Positions 1 through 5,284 of a stretch of 5,284 bases of DNA are shown one piece after another. Below the pieces are notes generated by a model. That model was not told the origin of the DNA. It saw only the letters and a program-made list of their open reading frames with translations, and searched no databases. Numbering within the stretch: position 1 is the stretch's first letter; each line of letters starts with the position of its first letter. The translations under genes and the position numbers were made by a program. This stretch comes from Candidatus Paenalcaligenes intestinipullorum (GTDB lineage Bacteria > Pseudomonadota > Gammaproteobacteria > Burkholderiales > Burkholderiaceae_B). The stretch lies in NCBI GenBank assembly GCA_019120675.1, contig DWUQ01000161.1:1-5284 (forward strand), given 5' to 3'.

Positions 1-432
1 ATAAGGGGTGCAAGGTCGAAATAAGGGCTGGCCGGTCATCAGTGCGCCCACATTACTGATGTGAAAGCCATCAACGTCTTTTGAGGGGTTAATGCTTTCA
101 ATGACCAGCTGTTCATTTAAATGAGCCGGCAAAGGAAGCTGCACTAAAATTCCATCGACGCTGTCATCGTGATTGAGCTGCTGGATCAGATTTAAAAGCT
201 GATCTTGCGTGGTGTCAGCAGTAAGACGGATCACGTCTGATTTAATTCCGGCCTTTTCACATGCAATGGCTTTATTGCGCACGTAGACTTGTGAGGCGGG
301 ATCTTCACCAACGAGCACAACGGTTAGCCCAGGCTGGATGCCTTTGGTTTGAAGCGCTTGGGTGCGTTCGGCCACCTCGGCTCGAACGGTTTGGGCTAAA
401 GCAGAGCCTGAGATAATGTGTGCGCTACTCAT
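1..432 (-). CDS. folD: Bifunctional methylenetetrahydrofolate dehydrogenase / methenyltetrahydrofolate cyclohydrolase, N-terminal half
   Basis: Cytosolic FolD oxidises 5,10-methylene-THF with NADP+ and hydrolyses the resulting methenyl-THF to 10-formyl-THF, supplying one-carbon units for purine and formyl-Met-tRNA synthesis. The 144 visible codons translate to a clear FolD N-terminus: VVLVGEDPAS (38-47), YVRNKAIACEKAGI (50-63) with the catalytic Tyr50/Lys54 pair, DGILVQLPLP (93-102) with Gln98, and INPSKDVDGFH (114-124) with Asp121. The visible part breaks off at RPCTPY, just before the NADP-binding domain. Numbering coincides with E. coli FolD, which supports this start. The family is about 285-290 residues, so half lies beyond the left edge. 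The ATG at 432-430 overlaps the TGA of the upstream response regulator by four bases, and GGAG lies 10 bases upstream, so translation is probably coupled. It is the third gene of the minus-strand operon. No defect is seen in the visible part. Confidence 0.96.
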   Translation of the reverse strand, partial: MSSAHIISGSALAQTVRAEVAERTQALQTKGIQPGLTVVLVGEDPASQVYVRNKAIACEKAGIKSDVIRLTADTTQDQLLNLIQQLNHDDSVDGILVQLPLPAHLNEQLVIESINPSKDVDGFHISNVGALMTGQPLFRPCTPY

Positions 433-1058
433 GATTGCGCGTCTCCGGATTTGGCTAGTGCAATTTTCATTAGATCGGCAACAGTAGTGACTTCGAGCTT
501 TTCCATAATATTGGCTCGGTGTGCCTCAACGGTTTTAATGCTGATATTTAAGTCACCCGCAATTTGTTTATTCAGGCGACCGGCCACAATACGCTCCAGT
601 ACCTGTTGCTCACGCGCGGTTAAGCGAGAGAGCACTTCTTCGTGACTGCGCTGTTGGGCCACTTGCTGAGCGCGCTCCGTTGCTTGCTCCATCATGCGCG
701 CCACAATCGCCCGTAAATCGCTTTCATTAAAAGGCTTTTCAAGAAAATCGATCGCGCCTTTTTTCATGGTGCTCACGGCCATCGGCACATCGCCATGGCC
801 AGTAATAAACACCATCGGCAAGGTAGCATTGCGAGCAATTAAGACCTCTTGAAGCTCTAGACCACTCATGCCGGGCATACGCACATCCACAATTAAAATC
901 GCTAACTGCTGGGAGTCGTAGGTGTTTAAAAAATCCTCGGCATCGGCAAAACACTGCACATGGTGGCCATTGGCTTCAAGCAACCAACGTAATGAGTCAC
1001 GAACCGCTTCATCATCATCAACGATAAAAATCGTGCAGTCTTGCTGAGTACTACTCAT
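429..1058 (-). CDS. FixJ/TodT-family response regulator (receiver + LuxR-type HTH)
   Basis: This cytoplasmic transcription factor should be switched by phosphotransfer from the kinase encoded just upstream. The protein has 209 residues, normal for the FixJ class. The receiver (about 8-125) has the acidic pair Asp14/Asp15, phosphoacceptor Asp58 in IVDVRMPGMSG, switch Thr86 in FITGHGD, and Lys108 in FLEKPF. A short Gln/Glu/Arg-rich linker (about 124-143) precedes a LuxR/GerE helix-turn-helix (about 145-202): LTAREQQVLERIVAG, then NKQIAGDLNISIKTVEAHRANIMEKL with the recognition helix around 173-184. The ATG overlaps the kinase stop codon as ATGA and has a strong AAGGAG. The DctR, TodT, TtrR and FixJ regulators share this architecture and are too alike to tell apart here, so I give no symbol. 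Its target is unknown; the shared intergenic region with aceE and its own operon are the obvious candidates. All key residues are intact. Confidence 0.95.
   Translation of the reverse strand: MSSTQQDCTIFIVDDDEAVRDSLRWLLEANGHHVQCFADAEDFLNTYDSQQLAILIVDVRMPGMSGLELQEVLIARNATLPMVFITGHGDVPMAVSTMKKGAIDFLEKPFNESDLRAIVARMMEQATERAQQVAQQRSHEEVLSRLTAREQQVLERIVAGRLNKQIAGDLNISIKTVEAHRANIMEKLEVTTVADLMKIALAKSGDAQS
443..446 (-). promoter_or_regulatory. Ribosome binding site of folD
   Basis: On the minus strand GGAG lies 10 bases before the folD ATG, inside the last codons of the response regulator. The spacing is slightly long. Together with the ATGA stop/start overlap it favours re-initiation by ribosomes finishing the regulator gene, and it fixes the folD start. 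Confidence 0.55.
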
Positions 1059-2839
1059 GCTTGGATCTCCTTAGTGTTGTCATCATGTAGGGATGGGTCT
1101 GCAGAAGCGCAGGGTAAGCTGAAGCGGAAAATCGTGCCGCCCTCAGGGTTGGCTTCCGCCCAAAGTCGGCCATGATGAGATTCAATAATCGTACGACAAA
1201 TATTGAGGCCCATACCTAGCCCTTCGGATTTGGTACTGTAGAACGGTTCAAATAAGCGCTCAGGATTTTGCAAGCCACAACCGCGATCAATGACCGCAAG
1301 CTCTACCATTTCTGTATTCGTACTAACCACTAGATGCAAGGTAGGATAAGTGCTATTTTCCATTGCTTCAACACCATTTTTAAGTAAGTTTAATAATACT
1401 TGTTCAATTAAAATGGGATCGGCTTGTACAAAAGGTAAGGGTTCTGGCAACTTCACATCAATGGCGATGCGTCGTTTGCGGGCATCGATCTCAGCAAAGC
1501 TGACCGCGTTTTCAATAATCTCATGTAAGTCGGTGGCCTGACGATGGGGCTCACTACGTTTCACAAACTCTCGAATACGGCTAATGATTTTACCGGCTCG
1601 CTCAGCTTGTGAAGCCGCTTTTTCGAGTGCCTCAATCAATTGCTCAGGCTTGGCACGGCCGCTTTTTACCATGGCGACTGCACCCATACTGTAATTGGCA
1701 ATCGCGGTTAGGGGTTGATTCAACTCGTGAGCTAAAGAGGAGGCCATCTCCCCCATGGTGGTGAGGCGGCTGGTCAGTTGAGCCTTTTCTTGCTGGACTC
1801 TTGAGGCTTCTTCGTGCTTGCGGCGTTCGGTGATGTCTCGCGCGACCTGTAGGCGGACCCGCCGACCATCAGTCCAAGCTAGCATGCGATGATGCACTTC
1901 AAACCAGCGCTCTGAAGCGGTGGAATACGTTTCTACGGTTTCATCGGTGAAGCGCCCCAAGCGGCCGCCCAGAAGCTCAGCGTGCCCACTGGATTGAGCC
2001 CCAAAAAAGCGCCGATAGGTACGGTTAGCGAAGAGCAACTCTAGGCCTTCAGGGGTATCGGCCACCACAGAGATAGCATCATCTAAGCCTTCGAGCACCG
2101 TCATAAAGCGTTCGTGGGCTGCGGTGAGCGCTTCACGGATGCGTTTAGGCTCGGTGATATCGGTCATAGAGGTCATCCAGCCAATTTGCTCGCCATTGGG
2201 GTCACGTAAAGGGGAGACATACATGCGCGCGGTAAAGGATGAGCCATCGCGTCGCTGCGCCTCAACCTCAAGACCACTACTGGGCGTTCGCCCCGACATC
2301 AATAAGTCGAGAATTTCTTGGTGCTGTTCGTGGCGACCGGGTTGCCAATAGGGGAAGGGGGCGGTACGACCAATCAGATCGGCTTCATTCCAACCAATCA
2401 TGCGACAAAAGGCGGGGTTAACGTACGCAATACGGCCATGCATATCAAAGACACGCATACCGGTCGACATGGAGTTTTCCATGGCACGCCTAAACCCCGT
2501 TTCGGCAATTAAAGCGGCTTCGGCATGGGTGCGAAAGCGGGTATAGCGCCATAAGGCTAATAGACTAACCACTATAACAAGTGATAATGCAATAATCACC
2601 ATAGTGAGACGCTGCTGACGCGCCTCTTGGTCGATGGTGACAAACATAACACTGTCACTTTGTAAGCGCTGCAACCAAACAAATACCCCCATCACACATA
2701 GGTACAAGCCCAGTACGATCACGGGTGTCAGCCAATATAAGCCACGACGGCTTTTTTTGGCTTGATCATAAAACGTAGTAGGAATCAGTGATTTTTTAGT
2801 CGGAGTTGCCATAGCAGTATTCGATAAGTTTGTAGGCAT
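1055..2839 (-). CDS. Membrane PAS-PAS sensor histidine kinase, FixL/DctS-like class
   Basis: This inner-membrane kinase probably autophosphorylates and passes phosphate to the FixJ-type regulator translated directly after it. Numbering is from the ATG at 2839 (594 residues). A basic N-terminal tail precedes TM1 (about 34-56), a short loop of about 22 residues, and TM2 (about 79-97). PAS1 follows (about 114-230, ending TDITE), then PAS2 (about 239-337, ending RDITERR). The HisKA helix has the H-box SLAHELNQPLTAIANY with phosphoacceptor His371. The HATPase domain has the N-box NLLKNGVEAM (Asn488), G1 box DRGCG (Asp518), F-box FEPFYSTK and G2 GLGMGL. The catalytic residues are complete. The loop is too short for a periplasmic sensor domain, so the PAS domains or the membrane segments probably sense the signal; its identity is unknown. 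The reading frame stays open to a TTG at 2878 (607 residues), and another ATG lies at 2812 (585 residues). None of the three starts has a good ribosome site; 2839 is chosen as the ATG with a weak upstream CAGGG. The ligand cannot be told from sequence. Confidence 0.93.
   Translation of the reverse strand: MPTNLSNTAMATPTKKSLIPTTFYDQAKKSRRGLYWLTPVIVLGLYLCVMGVFVWLQRLQSDSVMFVTIDQEARQQRLTMVIIALSLVIVVSLLALWRYTRFRTHAEAALIAETGFRRAMENSMSTGMRVFDMHGRIAYVNPAFCRMIGWNEADLIGRTAPFPYWQPGRHEQHQEILDLLMSGRTPSSGLEVEAQRRDGSSFTARMYVSPLRDPNGEQIGWMTSMTDITEPKRIREALTAAHERFMTVLEGLDDAISVVADTPEGLELLFANRTYRRFFGAQSSGHAELLGGRLGRFTDETVETYSTASERWFEVHHRMLAWTDGRRVRLQVARDITERRKHEEASRVQQEKAQLTSRLTTMGEMASSLAHELNQPLTAIANYSMGAVAMVKSGRAKPEQLIEALEKAASQAERAGKIISRIREFVKRSEPHRQATDLHEIIENAVSFAEIDARKRRIAIDVKLPEPLPFVQADPILIEQVLLNLLKNGVEAMENSTYPTLHLVVSTNTEMVELAVIDRGCGLQNPERLFEPFYSTKSEGLGMGLNICRTIIESHHGRLWAEANPEGGTIFRFSLPCASADPSLHDDNTKEIQA
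1067..1072 (-). promoter_or_regulatory. Ribosome binding site of the response regulator
   Basis: AAGGAG on the minus strand lies 8 bases before the regulator ATG at 1058, within the final codons of the histidine kinase. It is the strongest Shine-Dalgarno match in the minus-strand operon. It suggests that the regulator is made in excess of the kinase, as is common for two-component pairs. Confidence 0.75.
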
Positions 2840-2858
2840 TGTAAGCGCTAACCCTGAT

Positions 2859-2868
2859 AAAAGCTTTT
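2859..2868. repeat. 10-bp perfect palindrome upstream of the kinase gene
   Basis: AAAAGCTTTT is self-complementary and lies about 20 bases before the preferred kinase ATG at 2839. If the kinase really starts at 2839 or 2812, this is non-coding control DNA and could be an operator or part of the kinase promoter. If the TTG at 2878 is used, it is coding. An AT-rich palindrome of this length can also arise by chance. Confidence 0.3.
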
Positions 2869-2906
2869 CACATGGCAAAAACTATTACCATAAAATGAAA
2901 ATTCAC

Positions 2907-2935
2907 TTGAGCCGCAGGCCTTTCTTTCCTAGAAT
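2907..2935 (+). promoter_or_regulatory. Predicted sigma70-type promoter P1 of aceE
   Basis: The -35 element TTGAGC (2907-2912, 4 of 6 consensus bases) is separated by exactly 17 bases from the -10 element TAGAAT (2930-2935, 5 of 6). Transcription would begin near 2942, leaving a leader of about 125 bases before the aceE ATG. A near-symmetric AT-rich sequence centred on 2900-2901 abuts the -35 element. This is the best promoter-like sequence in the divergent region. I found no comparably good promoter for the minus-strand operon there. Confidence 0.6.
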
Positions 2936-2947
2936 AGCCAAGAGTTG

Positions 2948-2964
2948 TAGGCACGATCTGCCTA
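2948..2964. repeat. Inverted repeat (6-bp stem, 5-base centre) in the aceE leader
   Basis: TAGGCA-CGATC-TGCCTA is a perfect 6-bp inverted repeat starting about six bases after the predicted P1 transcription start. In DNA it could be a dimeric regulator site positioned to block P1. In RNA it would form a small 5'-end hairpin that could stabilise the aceE transcript. No U-tract follows, so it is not an intrinsic terminator. The candidate regulator is unknown. Confidence 0.5.
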
Positions 2965-2973
2965 AACCTATTT

Positions 2974-2985
2974 GGGGTCCGACCA
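2974..2985. promoter_or_regulatory. Possible degenerate PdhR-like operator
   Basis: GGGGTCCGACCA contains the dyad GGT-CCG-ACC with a trailing A. The GntR-family pyruvate sensor PdhR of E. coli recognises a TTGGTnnnACCAA-type dyad upstream of its pdh operon. Here the GGTnnnACC core and right-hand A match, but the left flank is GG instead of TT and the right flank continues with G. It lies about 30 bases after the predicted P1 start, a reasonable place for repression. The match is partial and no pdhR gene is visible in the window. Confidence 0.25.
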
Positions 2986-2987
2986 GA

Positions 2988-3018
2988 CTGACAGCCTCTG
3001 ATATGCCAACACTAAAAT
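2988..3018 (+). promoter_or_regulatory. Possible second aceE promoter P2
   Basis: CTGACA (2988-2993, 5 of 6 for a -35 element) is followed after 19 bases by TAAAAT (3013-3018, 5 of 6 for a -10 element). Both hexamers are good but the spacing is two bases longer than optimal. If used, it would give a short leader of about 40 bases that lacks the inverted repeat at 2948-2964. It is weaker than P1 overall. Confidence 0.25.
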
Positions 3019-3055
3019 GCCACAGTGGTGTCGGAGCGGACTCGTATTTATTAAC

Positions 3056-3061
3056 TGGAGA
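3056..3061 (+). promoter_or_regulatory. Ribosome binding site of aceE
   Basis: TGGAGA contains the GGAG core (3057-3060) six bases before the ATG at 3067. Core and spacing are good for a highly translated gene and settle the aceE start. Confidence 0.75.
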
Positions 3062-3066
3062 CGCTA

Positions 3067-5284
3067 ATGTCCTCTCTTGACCATGTCAGTAATGCGGCAA
3101 ACGTTGAAGAAAACGATTACGCCCTAGAAGCCCAAGAATGGCTGGAAGCGCTGGAAGCGGTTCTCGATCGTGAAGGTCCTGATCGCGCGCACCAATTAAT
3201 TGAAACGCTAACGGATTTAGCGCGTCGTTCGGGTGTTAATCTGCCGTATTCCCCCAATACCGCTTATCTTAATACGATTCCAGCTGGCCAAGAGCCAGCT
3301 CACCCTGGTGACCTCGCCCTCGAAGAACGCATCCGTTCTTACGTGCGTTGGAACGCCATGGCCATGGTCGTAAAAGCCAATGAGTACACCCCACCTGATG
3401 GCGGTTCCGTTGGTGGTCACATCGCGTCGTTTGCCTCGTTGGCGACGATGATCGCATGTGGTCAAAATCACTTCTGGCATGCAGAAAGCGAAGACCACGG
3501 TGGTGATATGGTGTTCTTCCAAGGCCATACTTCTCCAGGTATGTACGCGCGTGCGTTCCTCGAAGGCCGCATCAGCGAAGACCAGCTTGATAACTTCCGC
3601 CAAGAAGTTGATGGTAAAGGGTTGCCCTCTTATCCTCACCCCAAGCTCATGCCTGAGTTCTGGCAGTTCCCAACCGTATCGATGGGTTTAGGCCCGCTGA
3701 TGGGGATCTACCAAGCGCGTTTCCTCAAATACTTGCACGCTCGTGGCATTCAAGATACCTCGGGTCGTAAAGTCTGGGTATTCCTCGGTGATGGCGAAAT
3801 GGATGAGCCTGAGTCCTTAGGTGCGATCGGTGTTGCGGCACGTGAAGGTCTCGATAACCTAATCTTTATCGTAAACTGTAACCTTCAGCGTCTGGATGGC
3901 CCCGTACGTGGTAACGGTAAAATCATCCAAGAGCTCGAGGGTACCTTCCGTGGTGCCGGTTGGAACGTCATCAAGCTCATTTGGGGTGGGTACTGGGATC
4001 CTCTCTTGGCACGCGACAAAGAAGGCATCTTGCGCAAGGTCATGGAAGAAACCATCGACGGTGAATACCAAGCGTATAAAGCCAACGACGGTGCCTATGT
4101 GCGTGAGCACTTCTTTGGCAAACACCCCAAGCTGCTCGAAATGGTCAGCCGCATGAGCGACGACGACATTTGGCGCTTGAACCGTGGTGGGCACGACCCC
4201 CACAAAGTGTATGCCGCGTTTGACGCAGCCACAAAGCACGAAGGCCAACCAACGGTCATCTTAGCCAAGACGATTAAAGGTTACGGCATGGGGCATGTGG
4301 GTCAAGCGAAAAACCCTACTCACCAGCAGAAAACACTCGATCTTGACTCCATCCGTGAGTTCCGCGATCGCTTCAATATTCCTATACCCGACGACAAGCT
4401 CGCCGAAGTGCCTTACTTCAAGCCTGCTGAAGACTCGCCCGAAATGAAGTACTTGCACGAGCGTCGTAAAGCATTAGGTGGCTACTTGCCTAAGCGTCGT
4501 GTGAAAGCGGACGAAACCTTGCCTACTCCTGAGCTCGATGTCTTTAAAGCCGTCTTGGAGCCTACCGCAGAAGGCCGTGAAGTTTCCACTACACAAGCGT
4601 TTGTGCGTGTGTTGAACCAGCTGTTGCGCGACAAAGAGCTTGGCCCACGTATCGTGCCGATCTTGGTCGACGAGTCTCGTACCTTTGGTATGGAAGGTCT
4701 CTTCCGTCAAATCGGTATCTACTCGCCCCAGGGGCAGCTGTACACCCCTGTTGATAAAGCACAGGTGATGTACTACCGCGAAGACAAAAAAGGTCAACTG
4801 CTCCAAGAAGGGATTAACGAGCTCGGTGGCTTCTCCTCTTGGATAGCTGCAGCAACCTCATACTCTTGCAACAACAAGATTATGATCCCGTTCTTCATCT
4901 ACTACTCCATGTTTGGCTTCCAACGTTTTGGTGACTTGGCTTGGGCAGCAGGTGATATGCGTGCACGAGGCTTCATCTTAGGTGGTACCGCAGGTCGTAC
5001 TACCCTAAACGGTGAGGGTCTGCAACACGAAGACGGTCATAGTCATTTGCAGGCTGCGGTGATCCCGAACTGTATCTCCTACGATCCTACCTTTGCTCAC
5101 GAAGTAGCAGTTATCATTCGTGATGGTCTACGTCGTATGGTTACCGAGCAAGAAGACGTGTACTACTACGTCACCGTCATGAACGAAAATTACCCGCAGC
5201 CTGGCCTCAAAGAAGGCGACGAAGAAGGCATCTTGCGCGGTATGTACAAGCTGCAATCCAAAGAAGCCTCGGGCAGCGACCTAC
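3067..5284 (+). CDS. aceE: Pyruvate dehydrogenase complex E1 component, homodimeric type (3' end beyond window)
   Basis: AceE is the cytosolic, ThDP- and Mg2+-dependent E1 that decarboxylates pyruvate and acetylates the lipoyl groups of E2 (AceF), feeding acetyl-CoA into the TCA cycle. There are 739 codons open to the right edge; the family has about 885-890 residues, so about 150 are missing. The ThDP motif runs from LGDGEMDEPES (Gly241-Asp242-Gly243) to NCNLQRLDG (Asn270, Asn272). Active-site histidines are His118 (GGHIASF), His154 (FQGHTSP), His419 (NPTHQ) and His654 (QHEDGHSH). Asp535/Glu536 (VDESRTFGMEG) and Glu585 (QEGINELG) are also present. By remembered alignment these match E. coli His106, His142, His407, His640, Asp521/Glu522 and Glu571, with an offset of 12 rising to 14. 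The N-terminal E2-binding region is about 12 residues longer than in E. coli. Codon use favours CGT/CGC and GGT, as in a highly expressed gene. aceF probably follows. No defect is seen. Confidence 0.98.
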   Translation, partial: MSSLDHVSNAANVEENDYALEAQEWLEALEAVLDREGPDRAHQLIETLTDLARRSGVNLPYSPNTAYLNTIPAGQEPAHPGDLALEERIRSYVRWNAMAMVVKANEYTPPDGGSVGGHIASFASLATMIACGQNHFWHAESEDHGGDMVFFQGHTSPGMYARAFLEGRISEDQLDNFRQEVDGKGLPSYPHPKLMPEFWQFPTVSMGLGPLMGIYQARFLKYLHARGIQDTSGRKVWVFLGDGEMDEPESLGAIGVAAREGLDNLIFIVNCNLQRLDGPVRGNGKIIQELEGTFRGAGWNVIKLIWGGYWDPLLARDKEGILRKVMEETIDGEYQAYKANDGAYVREHFFGKHPKLLEMVSRMSDDDIWRLNRGGHDPHKVYAAFDAATKHEGQPTVILAKTIKGYGMGHVGQAKNPTHQQKTLDLDSIREFRDRFNIPIPDDKLAEVPYFKPAEDSPEMKYLHERRKALGGYLPKRRVKADETLPTPELDVFKAVLEPTAEGREVSTTQAFVRVLNQLLRDKELGPRIVPILVDESRTFGMEGLFRQIGIYSPQGQLYTPVDKAQVMYYREDKKGQLLQEGINELGGFSSWIAAATSYSCNNKIMIPFFIYYSMFGFQRFGDLAWAAGDMRARGFILGGTAGRTTLNGEGLQHEDGHSHLQAAVIPNCISYDPTFAHEVAVIIRDGLRRMVTEQEDVYYYVTVMNENYPQPGLKEGDEEGILRGMYKLQSKEASGSDL

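Noticed and set aside
418..645. Plus-strand open frame opposite the response regulator
   Set aside because: Antisense shadow of the LuxR-type HTH coding region. Its translation is rich in Ser, Cys and Arg, resembles no family and has no ribosome site.
2855..2872. CRP-like sequence (TGATA ... TCACA) around the AAAAGCTTTT palindrome
   Set aside because: Only one half-site matches the TGTGA/TCACA consensus and the spacing is 8 bases instead of 6.
2949..2963. Sigma54 (-24/-12) promoter resemblance, AGGCACG followed by TGC
   Set aside because: The GG and GC elements are separated by 8 bases instead of the required 10, and the partner regulator is FixJ-class without a sigma54-interacting AAA+ domain.
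3020..3028. CCAC-A-GTGG short inverted repeat in the aceE leader
   Set aside because: A 4-bp stem with a single-base centre cannot form an RNA hairpin and is short enough to occur by chance.
2895..3080. Small plus-strand open frame spanning the aceE promoter and leader, including a 25-codon version from ATG 3003 that overlaps the aceE start
   Set aside because: The long version includes the predicted promoter itself. The short version has no Shine-Dalgarno before ATG 3003 and shows no run of regulatory codons typical of attenuator peptides.
3217..4806. Several open frames on the minus strand inside aceE (for example 3639-3217, 4248-3859 and 4806-4474)
   Set aside because: They lie wholly opposite a strongly conserved aceE reading frame, have no recognisable domains and no credible ribosome sites. 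They follow from the codon bias of aceE.

Overview
The window reads as a chromosomal core-metabolism region of a gammaproteobacterium. The evidence is a homodimeric-type pyruvate dehydrogenase E1 (AceE) with all expected catalytic residues, an E. coli-like FolD, and a FixJ-class two-component pair. Base composition is near 50 % GC by eye. The AceE N-terminal half differs enough from the enteric protein to suggest a non-enteric lineage. A Halomonadaceae/Oceanospirillales-type host is my best guess, held with low confidence.

Layout. Bases 1-2839 carry three genes on the minus strand, read right to left: a membrane-bound sensor histidine kinase with two PAS domains (2839-1055), a FixJ/TodT-type response regulator (1058-429), and the N-terminal half of folD (432 to the left edge). 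Both junctions are 4-base ATGA overlaps, and each downstream start has a Shine-Dalgarno sequence inside the preceding gene, so the three genes look like one translationally coupled operon. Bases 2840-3066 form a divergent control region of about 230 bases. It holds a good sigma70-type promoter for the right-hand gene, a perfect 6-bp inverted repeat just downstream of the predicted transcription start, a weaker PdhR-like dyad, and a possible second promoter. Bases 3067-5284 are aceE on the plus strand, open at the right edge with 739 codons visible of roughly 890 expected.

How the genes fit together. AceE commits pyruvate to acetyl-CoA, and FolD interconverts one-carbon tetrahydrofolate units. 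The kinase/regulator pair shares an intergenic region with aceE and an operon with folD. The simplest hypothesis is that it senses a cytoplasmic metabolic or redox state and regulates aceE, itself, or both. This is inferred from position only. No mobile element, CRISPR array, RNA gene or intrinsic terminator is visible. I see no clearly new biological system; the most interesting item is the uncharacterised two-component pair joined to folD and facing aceE.
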